A stretch of DNA of 64,000 nucleotides from an uncultured Sutterella sp. (GCA_944392755.1 CALXXT010000012.1:25264-89263), one strand, 5' to 3'. Positions 1 to 8,434 are shown, counted from the stretch's first letter. Program-made: numbers and translations. Notes: a model not told the origin generated them from the sequence alone.

Positions 1-557
1 GTCTCATCCTCAGTCTGGCGCAGCTTTCCCGCTCGCCGATTCTGCATTATCCGGCGAAGATCTACGTGGACTTCATCCGCGGCACGCCGCTCCTCATTCA
101 GATCTTCATCATCTACTTCGCGCTCCCGAACATCATCGGCCACCGCATCGACCCCTTCGTTGCGGCAGTGACGGCCTGCTCCCTCAATTCGGGTGCCTAC
201 GTGGCGGAAATTTTCCGCGGCGGCATTCAGTCGATTTCCCAGGGGCAGGTTCGCGCGGGACTTTCCCTCGGCATGACGCACGCTCAGACGATGCGCTACG
301 TGGTGCTGCCGCAGGCCTTCAAGCGCATCATTCCGCCGCTCGGCAACGAGTTCATCACGATGCTGAAGGACTCCTCGCTCGTCTCGGTGATCGGTTTTGA
401 GGAACTCACGCGCTCGGGCCAGCTCATCATCGCGGAAACCTACGCGACGATTGAAATCTGGTCCTGCGTCGCGATCATTTATCTTGTCCTCACGCTGTCG
501 ATCTCGCGCTTCGTTTCCTGGATGGAAAAGCGCACGAAGATGAGCGACGAACGCTGA
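1..557 (+). CDS. Amino-acid ABC transporter permease, HisM/GlnP type (5' partial)
   Basis: The gene runs in from the left edge, in the frame beginning at base 3, and stops at 555-557. The visible protein has the conserved stretch [12 protein letters not shown], then [17 protein letters not shown] and [13 protein letters not shown]. The last two form the EAA loop through which polar amino-acid ABC permeases dock on their ATPase. A transmembrane segment and a charged tail ([10 protein letters not shown]) follow. In this family the permease works with a periplasmic binding protein and a GlnQ-like ATPase, which would lie outside the window. An in-frame GTG at 66 is internal, because family-like sequence (KIYVDFIRG) continues upstream of it. 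The substrate cannot be told from this fragment. Confidence 0.9.
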   Translation, partial: LILSLAQLSRSPILHYPAKIYVDFIRGTPLLIQIFIIYFALPNIIGHRIDPFVAAVTACSLNSGAYVAEIFRGGIQSISQGQVRAGLSLGMTHAQTMRYVVLPQAFKRIIPPLGNEFITMLKDSSLVSVIGFEELTRSGQLIIAETYATIEIWSCVAIIYLVLTLSISRFVSWMEKRTKMSDER

Positions 558-582
558 CCAGCGTAACTCAACTCAGATTCAT

Positions 583-620
583 AAAAAAACGGCCCGCTCG
601 GCTTGCATGCGAGCGGGCCG
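583..620 (-). terminator. Intrinsic terminator reading on the minus strand
   Basis: An 11-bp perfect stem (CGGCCCGCTCG at 590-600, complement at 610-620) closes a 9-base loop. Seven A residues at 583-589 give a U7 tail only for minus-strand transcripts. The plus-strand exit (ATGTCTAAAA) is not U-rich, so it is a weak end for the permease gene. No minus-strand gene lies to its right. Confidence 0.6.
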
Positions 621-708
621 ATGTCTAAAATTCCAAGCTTTCACGGCTCGAGTCTCAACGCTCGTGTCCGCTTGTTCCAGAAAAATTTTCTTTTCATTAG
701 GAAAACCA

Positions 709-975
709 ATGTCCGTTGAATACAAGAAGTCCGAGATTGTTGCCAAGTTCCAGCGCGCCGAAGGCGACACGGGTTCCCCTGAAGTTCAGGTGGCCCTTCT
801 GACGGCCCGCATCAACCACCTTACGGAGCACTTCAAGGTTCACGCCAAGGATCATCACTCCCGCCGCGGCCTGCTTCGCATGGTGTCCCGCCGCCGCAAG
901 CTTCTCGACTATCTGAAGCGCACGGATCTCAATGCCTACCGCAAGCTGATCGACGCGCTCAATCTGCGCAAGTAA
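709..975 (+). CDS. rpsO: 30S ribosomal protein S15
   Basis: The 88-residue product matches S15 throughout: [14 protein letters not shown], the [17 protein letters not shown] signature, and [12 protein letters not shown] with a basic [11 protein letters not shown] segment that contacts 16S rRNA. S15 binds 16S rRNA early in assembly of the 30S platform. The ATG at 709 was chosen because it gives the family N-terminus and has an AGGAAA ribosome-binding site about 6 bases upstream; in-frame codons before it are not conserved. pnp follows, the classical rpsO-pnp pair. In E. coli S15 represses its own translation through leader RNA structure; whether this leader folds similarly was not judged. Confidence 0.97.
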   Translation: MSVEYKKSEIVAKFQRAEGDTGSPEVQVALLTARINHLTEHFKVHAKDHHSRRGLLRMVSRRRKLLDYLKRTDLNAYRKLIDALNLRK

Positions 976-994
976 TCGCGAAGAATTCATTCCC

Positions 995-1030
995 GGACAA
1001 CGGCCTGCCGAAATCGACAGGCCGTCGTCC
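995..1030 (+). terminator. rpsO-pnp intercistronic hairpin
   Basis: GGACAACGGCCTG (995-1007) pairs with 1018-1030 with one mismatch around a 10-base loop, 20 bases after the rpsO stop. There is no U-tract. In E. coli this intergenic region holds a terminator and an RNase III site that controls pnp, so an attenuation or processing role is plausible. Confidence 0.5.
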
Positions 1031-1227
1031 TATGTAAAACCCGCCGTTTCCGTTCCGCCCGCCCGAGATTCGCTCCCGCACAGCGCGTTGCGATCCGAAG
1101 CCTTTTGAAAATCCTCGAGAGCCTTCCGACCGCAGCGTGCGTTGTCGAAGATTTGCAGACAGCGGCGAACCCCGCGCGAAGCGAGCATCAGAAAGAAACG
1201 GCACTTTTCCCTAAAGGAAACTGCTCC

Positions 1228-3345
1228 ATGTCGATGTTCAACAAGATCACGAAGAGCTTCCGTTTCGGCGACCACGACGTCACGCTCGAAACGGGGGAAA
1301 TTGCCCGTCAGGCCTCCGGCGCCTGCATCTGCCGCATGGACGACACGGTCGTTCTCGCCACGGTCGTCGCGAAGAAGGAGCCGAAGCCCGGCCAGGACTT
1401 CTTCCCGCTCACGGTCGACTACATCGAAAAGACCTATGCCGCGGGCAAGATCCCGGGCGGCTTCTTCAAGCGTGAAGGGCGTCCCTCCGAGAAGGAAACG
1501 CTCACCTCGCGTCTCATCGACCGCCCGATCCGTCCGCTCTTCCCGGACGGCTTCTACAACGAAGTTCAGGTCATCATTCACGTTCTCTCGGCCGACCCCG
1601 CCGTGGATCCTGACATTCCGGCGATGATCGGCGCCTCGGCCGCGCTCGCCATTTCCGGCATTCCCTTCCGCGGACCGATCGGCGCCTGCCGCGTCGGCTA
1701 CATCGACAACCGCTTCATTCTCAACCCGACCACCGAACAGCTCAAGCACTCGCGTCTCGACCTCGTCGTGGCCGGCACGGAGCGCGCCGTCCTCATGGTT
1801 GAATCTGAAGCCGACGTCCTCCCCGAACAGACGATGCTTGAAGCCGTGATGTTCGGCCACCGCGAAATGCAGGTCGTCATCAAGGCGATCAACGAACTCG
1901 TCGCCGAAGGCGGCAAGCCCGCCTGGGACTGGCAGCCGCCCGCTCCGAATGAAGCGCTCATCGCCCGCATCGTCGAACTCGCCGACGCCGGACTTCACGA
2001 AGCCTATGCGATCCGCTCGAAGCAGGCCCGCATGGAGAAGCTTCGCGCGGTCTACGACAGCGTCGACGCCCAGCTCGCCGCGGATGCGGCCGCTGCCGGC
2101 ACGGAGCCTGCCGACACGAACGAGGTGCACAACATCCTCTTCGAACTTGAACGGAAGCTCGTGCGCTCGAACATTTTGAACGGCGAACCCCGCATCGACG
2201 GCCGCGACACGCGCACGGTCCGTCCGATCGAAATCCGTCAGGGCGTGCTCCCGCGCACCCACGGCTCGGCCCTCTTCACCCGCGGCGAAACGCAGGCCCT
2301 CGTCACGACGACGCTCGGCACGAAGCAGGACGAACAGATCATCGACGGCCTCTGCGAAGAAACGCACGAGCGCTTCCTCCTGCACTACAACATGCCCCCG
2401 TTCGCTACGGGTGAAACGGGCCGCGTCGGCTCGCCGAAGCGCCGTGAAATCGGCCACGGCCGTCTTGCCAAGCGCGCTCTGAAGGCGGTGCTCCCGTCGG
2501 CCGAGGAATTCCAGTACACGATCCGCGTCGTCTCCGAAATCACGGAATCGAACGGCTCGAGCTCGATGGCCTCCGTCTGCGGCGGCTGCCTCTCGATGCT
2601 TGACGCGGGCGTTCCGCTGAAGGACTACGTCGCAGGCGTCGCGATGGGCCTCATCAAGGAAGGCAACAAGTTCGCCGTCCTTACGGACATCCTCGGCGAC
2701 GAAGACCACCTCGGCGACATGGACTTCAAGGTCGCGGGCACCGAAAACGGCGTCACGGCGCTCCAGATGGACATCAAGATCGAAGGCATCACGGCCGAAA
2801 TCATGCAGGCCGCCCTCGCTCAGGCGCATGAAGGCCGTCAGCACATCCTCGGCCGCATGCACGAGATGGCCGGCGGCGGCGCCAAGGAACTCTCCGACTA
2901 CGCCCCGCGCATGGTTTCCTTCAAGATCAATCCGGAAAAGATCCGCGACGTGATCGGCAAGGGCGGCAGCGTCATCCGCGCGCTCACGGAAGAAACCGGC
3001 ACGACGATCAATGTTGAGGACGACGGCACGGTCACGATCGCGAGCCCGGACATGGCCCGCGTTGACGAAGCCCGCCGCCGCATCGAGCTCATCACGGCTG
3101 AAGTCGAAGTCGGCCAAATTTACGAAGGCACGGTGACGCGCCTCCTCGAGTTCGGCGCGATCGTCCAGCTTCTGCCCGGCAAGGACGGGCTGCTCCACAT
3201 CAGCCAGATCGCCAAGGAACGCGTCAACAACGTCTCCGACTACCTCAAGGAAGGTCAAAAGGTGCGCGTGAAGGTGATTGAGGCCGATGAAAAGGGCCGC
3301 GTCCGTCTTTCGATGAAGGCGCTTCTGCGCGAAGAGCTCCCGTAA
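1228..3345 (+). CDS. pnp: Polyribonucleotide nucleotidyltransferase (PNPase)
   Basis: The 705-residue protein matches PNPase in length (E. coli 711). It has two RNase PH-like domains; the second contains [20 protein letters not shown] and the catalytic-core segment [22 protein letters not shown] domain follows ([19 protein letters not shown]), then an S1 domain ([20 protein letters not shown]). PNPase degrades RNA 3' to 5' phosphorolytically and joins RNase E in the degradosome. Start ATG 1228 ([11 protein letters not shown]) follows a GGAAA motif; the open frame extends upstream without similarity. It is probably co-transcribed with rpsO. A GC-rich hairpin follows at 3363-3395. Confidence 0.98.
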   Translation: MSMFNKITKSFRFGDHDVTLETGEIARQASGACICRMDDTVVLATVVAKKEPKPGQDFFPLTVDYIEKTYAAGKIPGGFFKREGRPSEKETLTSRLIDRPIRPLFPDGFYNEVQVIIHVLSADPAVDPDIPAMIGASAALAISGIPFRGPIGACRVGYIDNRFILNPTTEQLKHSRLDLVVAGTERAVLMVESEADVLPEQTMLEAVMFGHREMQVVIKAINELVAEGGKPAWDWQPPAPNEALIARIVELADAGLHEAYAIRSKQARMEKLRAVYDSVDAQLAADAAAAGTEPADTNEVHNILFELERKLVRSNILNGEPRIDGRDTRTVRPIEIRQGVLPRTHGSALFTRGETQALVTTTLGTKQDEQIIDGLCEETHERFLLHYNMPPFATGETGRVGSPKRREIGHGRLAKRALKAVLPSAEEFQYTIRVVSEITESNGSSSMASVCGGCLSMLDAGVPLKDYVAGVAMGLIKEGNKFAVLTDILGDEDHLGDMDFKVAGTENGVTALQMDIKIEGITAEIMQAALAQAHEGRQHILGRMHEMAGGGAKELSDYAPRMVSFKINPEKIRDVIGKGGSVIRALTEETGTTINVEDDGTVTIASPDMARVDEARRRIELITAEVEVGQIYEGTVTRLLEFGAIVQLLPGKDGLLHISQIAKERVNNVSDYLKEGQKVRVKVIEADEKGRVRLSMKALLREELP

Positions 3346-3362
3346 GGAGAAGCTCGTTCGAA

Positions 3363-3395
3363 GCGCGCCGGCGGATTTGTGACCTGCCGGCGCGC
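3363..3395 (+). terminator. GC-rich hairpin after pnp
   Basis: GCGCGCCGGC at 3363-3372 pairs perfectly with 3386-3395. The exit, CGCTTCTTCGG, is only pyrimidine-rich, so termination would be weak. It may instead protect the pnp 3' end. Confidence 0.45.
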
Positions 3396-3504
3396 CGCTT
3401 CTTCGGCAGGTCTGAGGGCGGCGCTACGCCCTGAAAGCCGTTAAAATGCCGGAGGTTTGAAAATCGGCCGCCCGTGCGGCCGAACTTTTCAGGAGATGAT
3501 CCGC

Positions 3505-4257
3505 GTGCGGGAAAAAATCGTTGTCGCCAACTGGAAGATGAACGGCTCGCTCAAGCACTGCCGCGAATGGGCCGCAGGCTTTGCCGAGCTCCCCAAACCC
3601 CAGCAGGCGCGCACCGTCGTTTGCGCCCCCTTCGTGTATCTCACGGAGATTGGCCGCCTCATGATGCCGATCGGCATCGAAATCGGGGCCGAGGACGTCA
3701 ACGAGAATCCATCGGGCGCCTACACGGGCGAGATTTCCGCGGGAATGCTCGCCGACGTCGGCTGCCGCTGGTGCATCGTCGGTCATTCGGAGCGCCGTCA
3801 GCTCTTCGGAGAAACGGACAACCGCGTTGCGATGAAGGCGCTTGCCGCCGTGAAGGCGGGGCTGCGTCCGATCGTCTGCGTTGGTGAAACGCTCGCCGAA
3901 CGCGAATCGGGCGCGACCGAACGCGTCATTCTCCGGCAGCTGACAGCCGTCCTCTCCGTGCTTTCGCCGAAGGATCTCGGCGCCATCGCCTATGAGCCCG
4001 TATGGGCCATCGGCACCGGCAAGAGCGCCACGCCGAACGTCGCGCAGGCCGTGCACTCAGCGATCCGCCAGCGCGTTGCGCAGGTGAATGCGGAAGCCGC
4101 GCAAACGCTTCCGATTCTGTACGGCGGCAGCGTCAAGCCCGAAAGCGCCGCGTCGCTCTTCGCTCAGGCCGACATCGACGGGGGTCTGGTCGGCGGAGCT
4201 GCACTCGACCCCGTCAGCTTCCACGCCATTGTCATGGCCGCGGATGCCCTCCGTTAA
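3505..4257 (+). CDS. tpiA: Triosephosphate isomerase
   Basis: The 250-residue TIM barrel interconverts dihydroxyacetone phosphate and glyceraldehyde 3-phosphate. It shows the N-terminal VVANWKMNGS with the catalytic Asn and Lys, the His-containing CIVGHSERRQLFGE, the catalytic Glu in YEPVWAIGTG, and the phosphate-binding YGGSVKP and GGLVGGAAL. The GTG at 3505 was preferred: AGGAG at 3491-3495 is 9 bases from it, whereas it directly abuts the alternative ATG at 3496. The resulting N-terminus (MREKIVVANWKMN) fits the family. secG follows after 44 bases, as in many proteobacteria. Confidence 0.96.
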   Translation: MREKIVVANWKMNGSLKHCREWAAGFAELPKPQQARTVVCAPFVYLTEIGRLMMPIGIEIGAEDVNENPSGAYTGEISAGMLADVGCRWCIVGHSERRQLFGETDNRVAMKALAAVKAGLRPIVCVGETLAERESGATERVILRQLTAVLSVLSPKDLGAIAYEPVWAIGTGKSATPNVAQAVHSAIRQRVAQVNAEAAQTLPILYGGSVKPESAASLFAQADIDGGLVGGAALDPVSFHAIVMAADALR

Positions 4258-4301
4258 CTTATACTTGAAAAATTACCCTTCTCATCTAGGGATTCTCAAC
4301 C

Positions 4302-4670
4302 ATGCATTTCCTGCTTAGCATCGCTCTCGTTCTGCAGATCATCTCTGCAGTCGTCGTGATCGTTCTCGTGCTGATGCAGCACGGCAAGGGGGCCGATCTT
4401 GGCGCGGCCTTCGGCAGCGGCGCCTCGGGCTCCGTCTTCGGCGCGACGGGCAGCGCCAACTTCCTTTCCCGCTCGACGGCCATCGCCGCGACGGTGTTCT
4501 TCTGCTCGACCATTGCGCTGACGCTCGCTTCGGGAGCGTTCAACGACCGTGGTTCGAAGCCCGCCGGCGGCGTGCTTTCGACGGTCGAACAGACCACGAC
4601 GACGGGCCAGACGACGCCCGACGAAAAAAAAGTTGAAAAAAATTCCCCCATCGACCAAATTCCGGAGTAG
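4302..4670 (+). CDS. secG: Preprotein translocase subunit SecG
   Basis: This 122-residue protein has the SecG layout: two transmembrane helices (about residues 2-23 and 53-75) flanking the conserved loop [32 protein letters not shown]. The hydrophilic tail, rich in Thr and Lys, is typical of betaproteobacterial SecG. SecG assists SecYE during protein export. Its position after tpiA and before a tRNA-Leu(GAG) gene is the standard betaproteobacterial order, but the complex I (nuo) operon expected after the tRNA is absent. Confidence 0.95.
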   Translation: MHFLLSIALVLQIISAVVVIVLVLMQHGKGADLGAAFGSGASGSVFGATGSANFLSRSTAIAATVFFCSTIALTLASGAFNDRGSKPAGGVLSTVEQTTTTGQTTPDEKKVEKNSPIDQIPE

Positions 4671-4679
4671 AATATGCCT

Positions 4680-4730
4680 CCTCTGCTGATGAGTTCCTCA
4701 ACTCACTAAACAATCAGCAGAGGAAAATTT
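4680..4730 (+). terminator. Compound hairpin between secG and the tRNA genes
   Basis: CCTCTGCTGAT (4680-4690) pairs perfectly with 4713-4723. An inner GAGTT/AACTC stem (4691-4695 and 4700-4704) stacks on it. The exit AAAATTT is weakly U-rich, so this is a probable secG terminator or a processing site. Confidence 0.5.
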
Positions 4731-4738
4731 GCAAGGCC

Positions 4739-4823
4739 GCGGTCGTGGCGGAACTGGTAGACGCACTACTTTGAGGGGGTAGCGGGGCAACCCGTATGAG
4801 TTCGACTCTCATCGACCGCACCA
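4739..4823 (+). tRNA. tRNA-Leu (anticodon GAG), copy 1
   Basis: The 85-nt class II tRNA has acceptor GCGGTCG pairing with CGACCGC, discriminator A and an encoded CCA. The anticodon loop TTGAGGG carries GAG between CTACT and GGTAG. A variable arm is present, and the T-loop TTCGACT sits between TGAG and CTCA. Confidence 0.95.
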
Positions 4824-4830
4824 CATTTGC

Positions 4831-4908
4831 TGGGGTATCGCCAAGTCCGGTTAAGGCAGCGGATTCTGAATCCGCCATTCGTAGGTTCGAATCCTACTAC
4901 CCCTGCCA
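4831..4908 (+). tRNA. tRNA-Gln (anticodon CTG), copy 1
   Basis: The 78-nt tRNA has anticodon loop TTCTGAA between GCGGA and TCCGC, giving CTG (reads CAG). The T-arm GTAGG-TTCGAAT-CCTAC and the encoded CCA are clear. Acceptor TGGGGTA faces TACCCCT, so position 1-72 is U·U, followed by discriminator G. Confidence 0.94.
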
Positions 4909-4944
4909 AGCGGTTGGTCTTGCAATACAATTTGGAAAGTTTTC

Positions 4945-5029
4945 GCGGTCGTGGCGAAACTGGTAGACGCACTACTTTGAGGGGGTAGCGGGGCAACCCA
5001 TATGAGTTCGACTCTCATCGACCGCACCA
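4945..5029 (+). tRNA. tRNA-Leu (anticodon GAG), copy 2
   Basis: A second 85-nt tRNA-Leu(GAG) differs from copy 1 only at a D-arm base (GGCGAAAC versus GGCGGAAC) and a variable-arm base (CCCATATG versus CCCGTATG). Acceptor, anticodon arm, T-arm and CCA are intact. Confidence 0.95.
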
Positions 5030-5037
5030 CAATTCGC

Positions 5038-5115
5038 TGGGGTATCGCCAAGTCCGGTTAAGGCAGCGGATTCTGAATCCGCCATTCGTAGGTTCGAATC
5101 CTACTACCCCTGCCA
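5038..5115 (+). tRNA. tRNA-Gln (anticodon CTG), copy 2
   Basis: The sequence is identical to the first tRNA-Gln, including the U·U at 1-72 and the encoded CCA. The U-tailed terminator at 5122 follows within 7 bases, so the four tRNAs probably form one transcription unit. Confidence 0.94.
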
Positions 5116-5121
5116 GAATTG

Positions 5122-5157
5122 AAAAGGCTGAGTTTCTAACGGACTCAGCCTTTTTTC
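5122..5157 (+). terminator. Intrinsic terminator of the tRNA cluster (bidirectional)
   Basis: AAAAGGCTGAGT (5122-5133) pairs perfectly with 5143-5154 around a 9-base loop. The final T residues and two more form a T-tract before CTTG. The A-rich left flank also allows termination of minus-strand transcripts of the binding-protein gene. Confidence 0.9.
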
Positions 5158-5168
5158 TTGAGATGAAG

Positions 5169-5189
5169 GCCGTCCCGAAGAGGGACGGC
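5169..5189 (-). terminator. Hairpin after the binding-protein gene
   Basis: GCCGTCCC/GGGACGGC with a 5-base loop lies 18 bases beyond the stop of the minus-strand ABC binding-protein gene. There is no U-tract. It probably works with the adjacent bidirectional terminator. Confidence 0.4.
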
Positions 5190-5207
5190 GCATCGCTTAG
5201 ACGAACG

Positions 5208-6155
5208 TCACTTGAGCGCAGAGGGAAGGATGAGCGACTTCACGTCGACCTTCTTGTCCATCATCCCGTTCTCGACGAGAAACTCCTGATCCTTCGCGAG
5301 ACTCTGGATGTCCGCATCGGTGAGCGTGTCGTAGAAGTTCGACCACGCGTAGAGCTTCTTCGCATCGTCAACGGTTACGCCCTGCTCCTTCGCGCCGATC
5401 TGAAGGGCTTCCTCCTGATGCTCCTGAATCCACTTCAGAGCTGCACGGTTGACTGCGACGACCTTTTCGTAGGCCTCAGGGTAATCAACAGCAAAGGCGC
5501 GGCGGACAGTCATGACGAGATTGGGCTCGACCAGACCCTCGCAGGTCGTGATCGTCTTCGCACCCGCTTCGTTCGCCTTGATGATGAGGTTGGCGGCGAT
5601 GAGAGCTGCATCAACCTTGCCTGCGACGACCGCCGTCATGGCAGCCCCCGGATCCATGTTGATGAATTGAACGTCGTTGATCGTCATGCCTTCCTTCAAA
5701 AGTGCGGCGACGAGGAGCTGATGAAGAACCGTGCCCTTCGGCCCTGCGACCTTCTTGCCTTTGAGATCCTTAACGGCGAAGTTCGTGCCCGGACGACCGA
5801 CCATCGCGAAGATTTCCTTCGGATGCGCAACCCCTGTCGCCACGGCGATGGGATTCCCGGCTCCCGCCGCCATGAGAAGGCTCGCCGTATTCATGACGGC
5901 GGAGAAATCAAGATCGCCCGAAGCCATGGCCTGGCCTTGAAGGGCTCCCGAATTGATGACGCGCCACTCGATCTTGACGCCGTCCTTCTCAAAAGCCTTC
6001 TCAAGCATGCCCCTTTCCTTCATCACAATGTTCTGAAGATTGAAGGGAGCCTTCACGTAGGTGATTGAGATCGACTTCGGCATGTCGGCGGCGAACGCGG
6101 CTGCGCAGGCCGACACGGCGACGGCGGCCATCAGAGTCTTGATGCTGAAATGCAT
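5208..6155 (-). CDS. NitT/TauT-type ABC transporter substrate-binding protein
   Basis: The 315-residue exported protein starts at ATG 6155 with a signal peptide (MHFSIKTLMAAVAVSACAAA, cleavage probably before ADMP). The mature part follows the NMT1/SsuA pattern: SGALQGQAMASGDLDFSAV, then DLKGKKVAGPKGTVLHQLL and AAMTAVVAGKVDAALIAANLI. Such proteins deliver sulfonates, nitrate, taurine, pyrimidine precursors or similar small anions; the ligand cannot be assigned. Its likely partner is the fused permease-ATPase at 8519-10051 on the same strand, but two unrelated genes lie between them. An upstream GGAG supports the start. Longer in-frame starts add no signal-like sequence. Confidence 0.9.
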   Translation of the reverse strand: MHFSIKTLMAAVAVSACAAAFAADMPKSISITYVKAPFNLQNIVMKERGMLEKAFEKDGVKIEWRVINSGALQGQAMASGDLDFSAVMNTASLLMAAGAGNPIAVATGVAHPKEIFAMVGRPGTNFAVKDLKGKKVAGPKGTVLHQLLVAALLKEGMTINDVQFINMDPGAAMTAVVAGKVDAALIAANLIIKANEAGAKTITTCEGLVEPNLVMTVRRAFAVDYPEAYEKVVAVNRAALKWIQEHQEEALQIGAKEQGVTVDDAKKLYAWSNFYDTLTDADIQSLAKDQEFLVENGMMDKKVDVKSLILPSALK

Positions 6156-6573
6156 GTTGGGATGCTCCAAAATTTCCGCCGCGCTCGAAATAGGCGCGGC
6201 ATGCCGCCATTTTAAGTAGGCGGTCTGCCCGAAGACATACGCCAAAAGAAGTGGATCGCCGCCTCTTGCCGAACCTCAGCAGGTCTGCCGGGACTGACGC
6301 AGCTTTCGTCTAAACGCACGTCGATCCGTCGGCCGATGTTCTGGCGCTTGGCGTGAAGATTCAGGCGCAGCGCTGCGCAATTTCCGCTTCGCTCTACACA
6401 TTCCGCCCTCGCGCTTAAGCCGCTCGGCATCATGGCGAGATGAGTCTTCGGCGTTCGGCCGCCGAGCGAGGCCCAGCTAGGGCGGAATCTAATCCGCGCA
6501 TTCGATAAAGACGATGCGCTCTGGCCAGAAAGCGAGACTGCGCACGGCTTACCTCAGAATATGCGCCTCTGCC
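6156..6573. other. Non-coding interval, 418 bases
   Basis: No convincing gene is seen. The right part is downstream of the GIY-YIG gene and the left part is the promoter side of the binding-protein gene. A 73-codon minus-strand frame (6212-6433) lacks recognisable features. No clear intrinsic terminator or consensus promoter was found. Confidence 0.5.
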
Positions 6574-7398
6574 TCAGTTGCGGTTGAGCTCGAGCTCGGT
6601 ATGAAGCGTCCGCTTCCACCAGCCTTCGCGCTCAAGAACGTCGACGTCCGCGGCGTGACTCCCGAGCGTTTCCAGAATGCTGAATTCAAAGTTGGCACGC
6701 CCATATTCTCTGTTCTTGCGCAGGAGCCGCATAAGTTCAACGTTTCCTCCGTGTCCGCCAGTCGCCACGTAGCACTGCCAGCGCTGCCAGATGCCGTCCG
6801 CACCGTAGGCCGAACCCACATACCGCCGCATCGTCTTTGTGTCCGTAATCAAATAGACGCCTTTTTGGCTCGACAAAGGTCCGATCCAGTCCGTACGGCC
6901 GTTTCTGGCGAACGCTTCAAGCTTGCGCAGCGTAACGCCCTGCACCCAAGCAGATCCCGGGAAGGCCTCGCCGCCGTACCGCTCGGGAAGAATCTTCGTG
7001 ACGCGCAGCTCGCCAGCCACCGTCGGATATCTGACACAGTACATTTTCGAAAGGCCGGGGTCGCTCACGACGACGCGGCCGCAGTAGCGCTGCAGTTCCG
7101 GTATGTCTTCACTCCCATAAGCGTCCGATTTCGGCACGCCCGTGTCGGAAACGATTCGCCGCACGCCCGTGAGCAGGTAGTCTCCCGTCGGAAGCTTCAT
7201 GAGGCAGAGCGCCGTCTGACCCACGCGGAAAAAGCCGCGCTCGCCTCTCCAGGCGAGCCAGCGCGTATTGGCGGCATCGGGATCCTCTACGTAGTCGTCG
7301 ATGGGATCCACCTCGCCGTTCCACATGTTGAACTTAGCCTTGACCGTGGCCTCGAGCGGAAGACGGAGAAGATCGTTCAGAAGAATGTCATCCGGCAT
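6574..7398 (-). CDS. GIY-YIG nuclease family protein with N-terminal domain
   Basis: The 274-residue protein has two parts. Residues 1 to about 165 form a domain I do not recognise, with strand-rich segments such as FFRVGQTALCLMKLPTGDYL. Residues 178-274 form a GIY-YIG domain: GVY at 180-182, YVG at 193-195, the helix Arg206 in GIWQRW, GGHGGN, and the metal-binding Glu in LEREGWW (256 or 258). Catalytic residues therefore look intact. ATG 7398 is preceded by AGGAAC and lies inside the 3' end of the upstream gene (11-base overlap), indicating translational coupling. GIY-YIG enzymes cleave DNA in repair, restriction or mobile-element contexts; the substrate here is unknown. Confidence 0.82.
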   Translation of the reverse strand: MPDDILLNDLLRLPLEATVKAKFNMWNGEVDPIDDYVEDPDAANTRWLAWRGERGFFRVGQTALCLMKLPTGDYLLTGVRRIVSDTGVPKSDAYGSEDIPELQRYCGRVVVSDPGLSKMYCVRYPTVAGELRVTKILPERYGGEAFPGSAWVQGVTLRKLEAFARNGRTDWIGPLSSQKGVYLITDTKTMRRYVGSAYGADGIWQRWQCYVATGGHGGNVELMRLLRKNREYGRANFEFSILETLGSHAADVDVLEREGWWKRTLHTELELNRN

Positions 7399-8434
7399 CT
7401 TCAGGTTCCTTTCTCTTTTTTGCGATGGTGATTCTGTCGAGAAATTCAGGCGGATCATCCGGATTGAAGATCCGGCCGACAAGTACGGCCTTCCCCGACA
7501 CTTTGTCGCCGACGTGAAGTTCTTGAAGCCCGCCCTCGACAACTCGGGGATTCACATAGACAACCATCGGAATCCAATCTTCCGAATCATCGGATTCGAG
7601 CTCCGCTTCCGAGAGAGGAATCGTGATTCGCAGCAGCATTTCCCCAAAGCACTCAACCTTTTCAAGGGTTGCGATGGTGCCGATAAACTCGCCGGCAGAA
7701 CTTACGCTCCGGGATTGCGTCCAGTCCGTGAGCAAGCGCCGATCCACGGTTACGAAGAAACCTGCCGGATCGGCATCCGGATGCATCGCCAGAAATTCTG
7801 ACTTCAGCGATTCGTACGTTTCGCCGCTTCTGACTTCGGTAAAGTCCTCAATATCCACCTTTTGAAGGCTGACTGCCGCGGCAACCACTTCCATCATTCC
7901 AGCGGCGGGTAAAGTGCCTGCACGAGCAGTCATGTGACCGACGACATAGGGAAGGAGACACTCGAGCTTGGTTTCCCGAAACGGACTTCGCGGCAAAGGC
8001 GTAAAGCGCATCTCGCCCCAAATCGGCGTGCCCTCTCCGTGAACGCGGCATGCCTCGGCCTGAAACTCCCAAACCACTCCAGGCAGAAATGGAATGCCGC
8101 AGGTCGTGCTCCGAATCAAAGAAGTCCCCGCTTTTCGGAATTTACGGTAAGTCATCCGAACCAGTTGAGCGCAGCTGAAGTCGGAGCCGGTAGCCTTCGC
8201 CGAAACCCGAACGTTGTGGAACCAACCTCCCCAATCTTCCTTCTCGACGGCAAACCCAAAATGCTTCTCCCCCTCGAAGGCGTCATCGAATCCAAGAATC
8301 GCCGAAACCGTGTCGGGAGACGGAATCATGGCGGCATCATCATCAGCAGCAGCCGAATCTTCATCCGCGGCTTCTGCGTCGAACGTTTGAACACGCAGAA
8401 CCGGCATGCCTTCATCATCAACCTCGTGCTTCAT
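7388..8434 (-). CDS. Hypothetical protein coupled to the GIY-YIG gene
   Basis: The 348-residue soluble protein is not recognised. It begins with an acidic Ala/Asp/Glu-rich stretch (residues 12-35) and has several Trp/Gly-rich patches (KEDWGGWFHNVRV, GVVWEFQAEA). It ends with a segment resembling an OB-like barrel (LHVGDKVSGKAVLVGRI). There is no signal peptide or membrane helix. ATG 8434 follows a CAGGAG site. Its stop overlaps the start of the nuclease gene by 11 bases, so the two are expressed together and may act as a pair. The cassette sits between the ATPase/permease and binding protein of an ABC transporter, suggesting insertion. The OB-fold suggestion is inference only. Confidence 0.7.
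   Translation of the reverse strand: MKHEVDDEGMPVLRVQTFDAEAADEDSAAADDDAAMIPSPDTVSAILGFDDAFEGEKHFGFAVEKEDWGGWFHNVRVSAKATGSDFSCAQLVRMTYRKFRKAGTSLIRSTTCGIPFLPGVVWEFQAEACRVHGEGTPIWGEMRFTPLPRSPFRETKLECLLPYVVGHMTARAGTLPAAGMMEVVAAAVSLQKVDIEDFTEVRSGETYESLKSEFLAMHPDADPAGFFVTVDRRLLTDWTQSRSVSSAGEFIGTIATLEKVECFGEMLLRITIPLSEAELESDDSEDWIPMVVYVNPRVVEGGLQELHVGDKVSGKAVLVGRIFNPDDPPEFLDRITIAKKRKEPEDAG

Larger units (their letters stand above)
4739..5115 (+). repeat. Tandem duplication of a tRNA-Leu/tRNA-Gln unit
   Basis: The Leu-Gln pair at 4739-4908 is repeated at 4945-5115 with an offset of 206-207 bases. The tRNA bodies are nearly identical. The Leu-Gln spacers are 7 and 8 bases; the 36-base spacer between the two units is unique. 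Confidence 0.9.

Noticed and set aside
1030-3258. A 742-codon minus-strand frame opposite pnp
   Set aside because: Antisense shadow of a highly conserved gene, with no ribosome-binding site or recognisable domain.
6212-6433. A 73-codon minus-strand frame between the GIY-YIG and binding-protein genes
   Set aside because: No ribosome-binding site, no recognisable domain and shadow-like composition.
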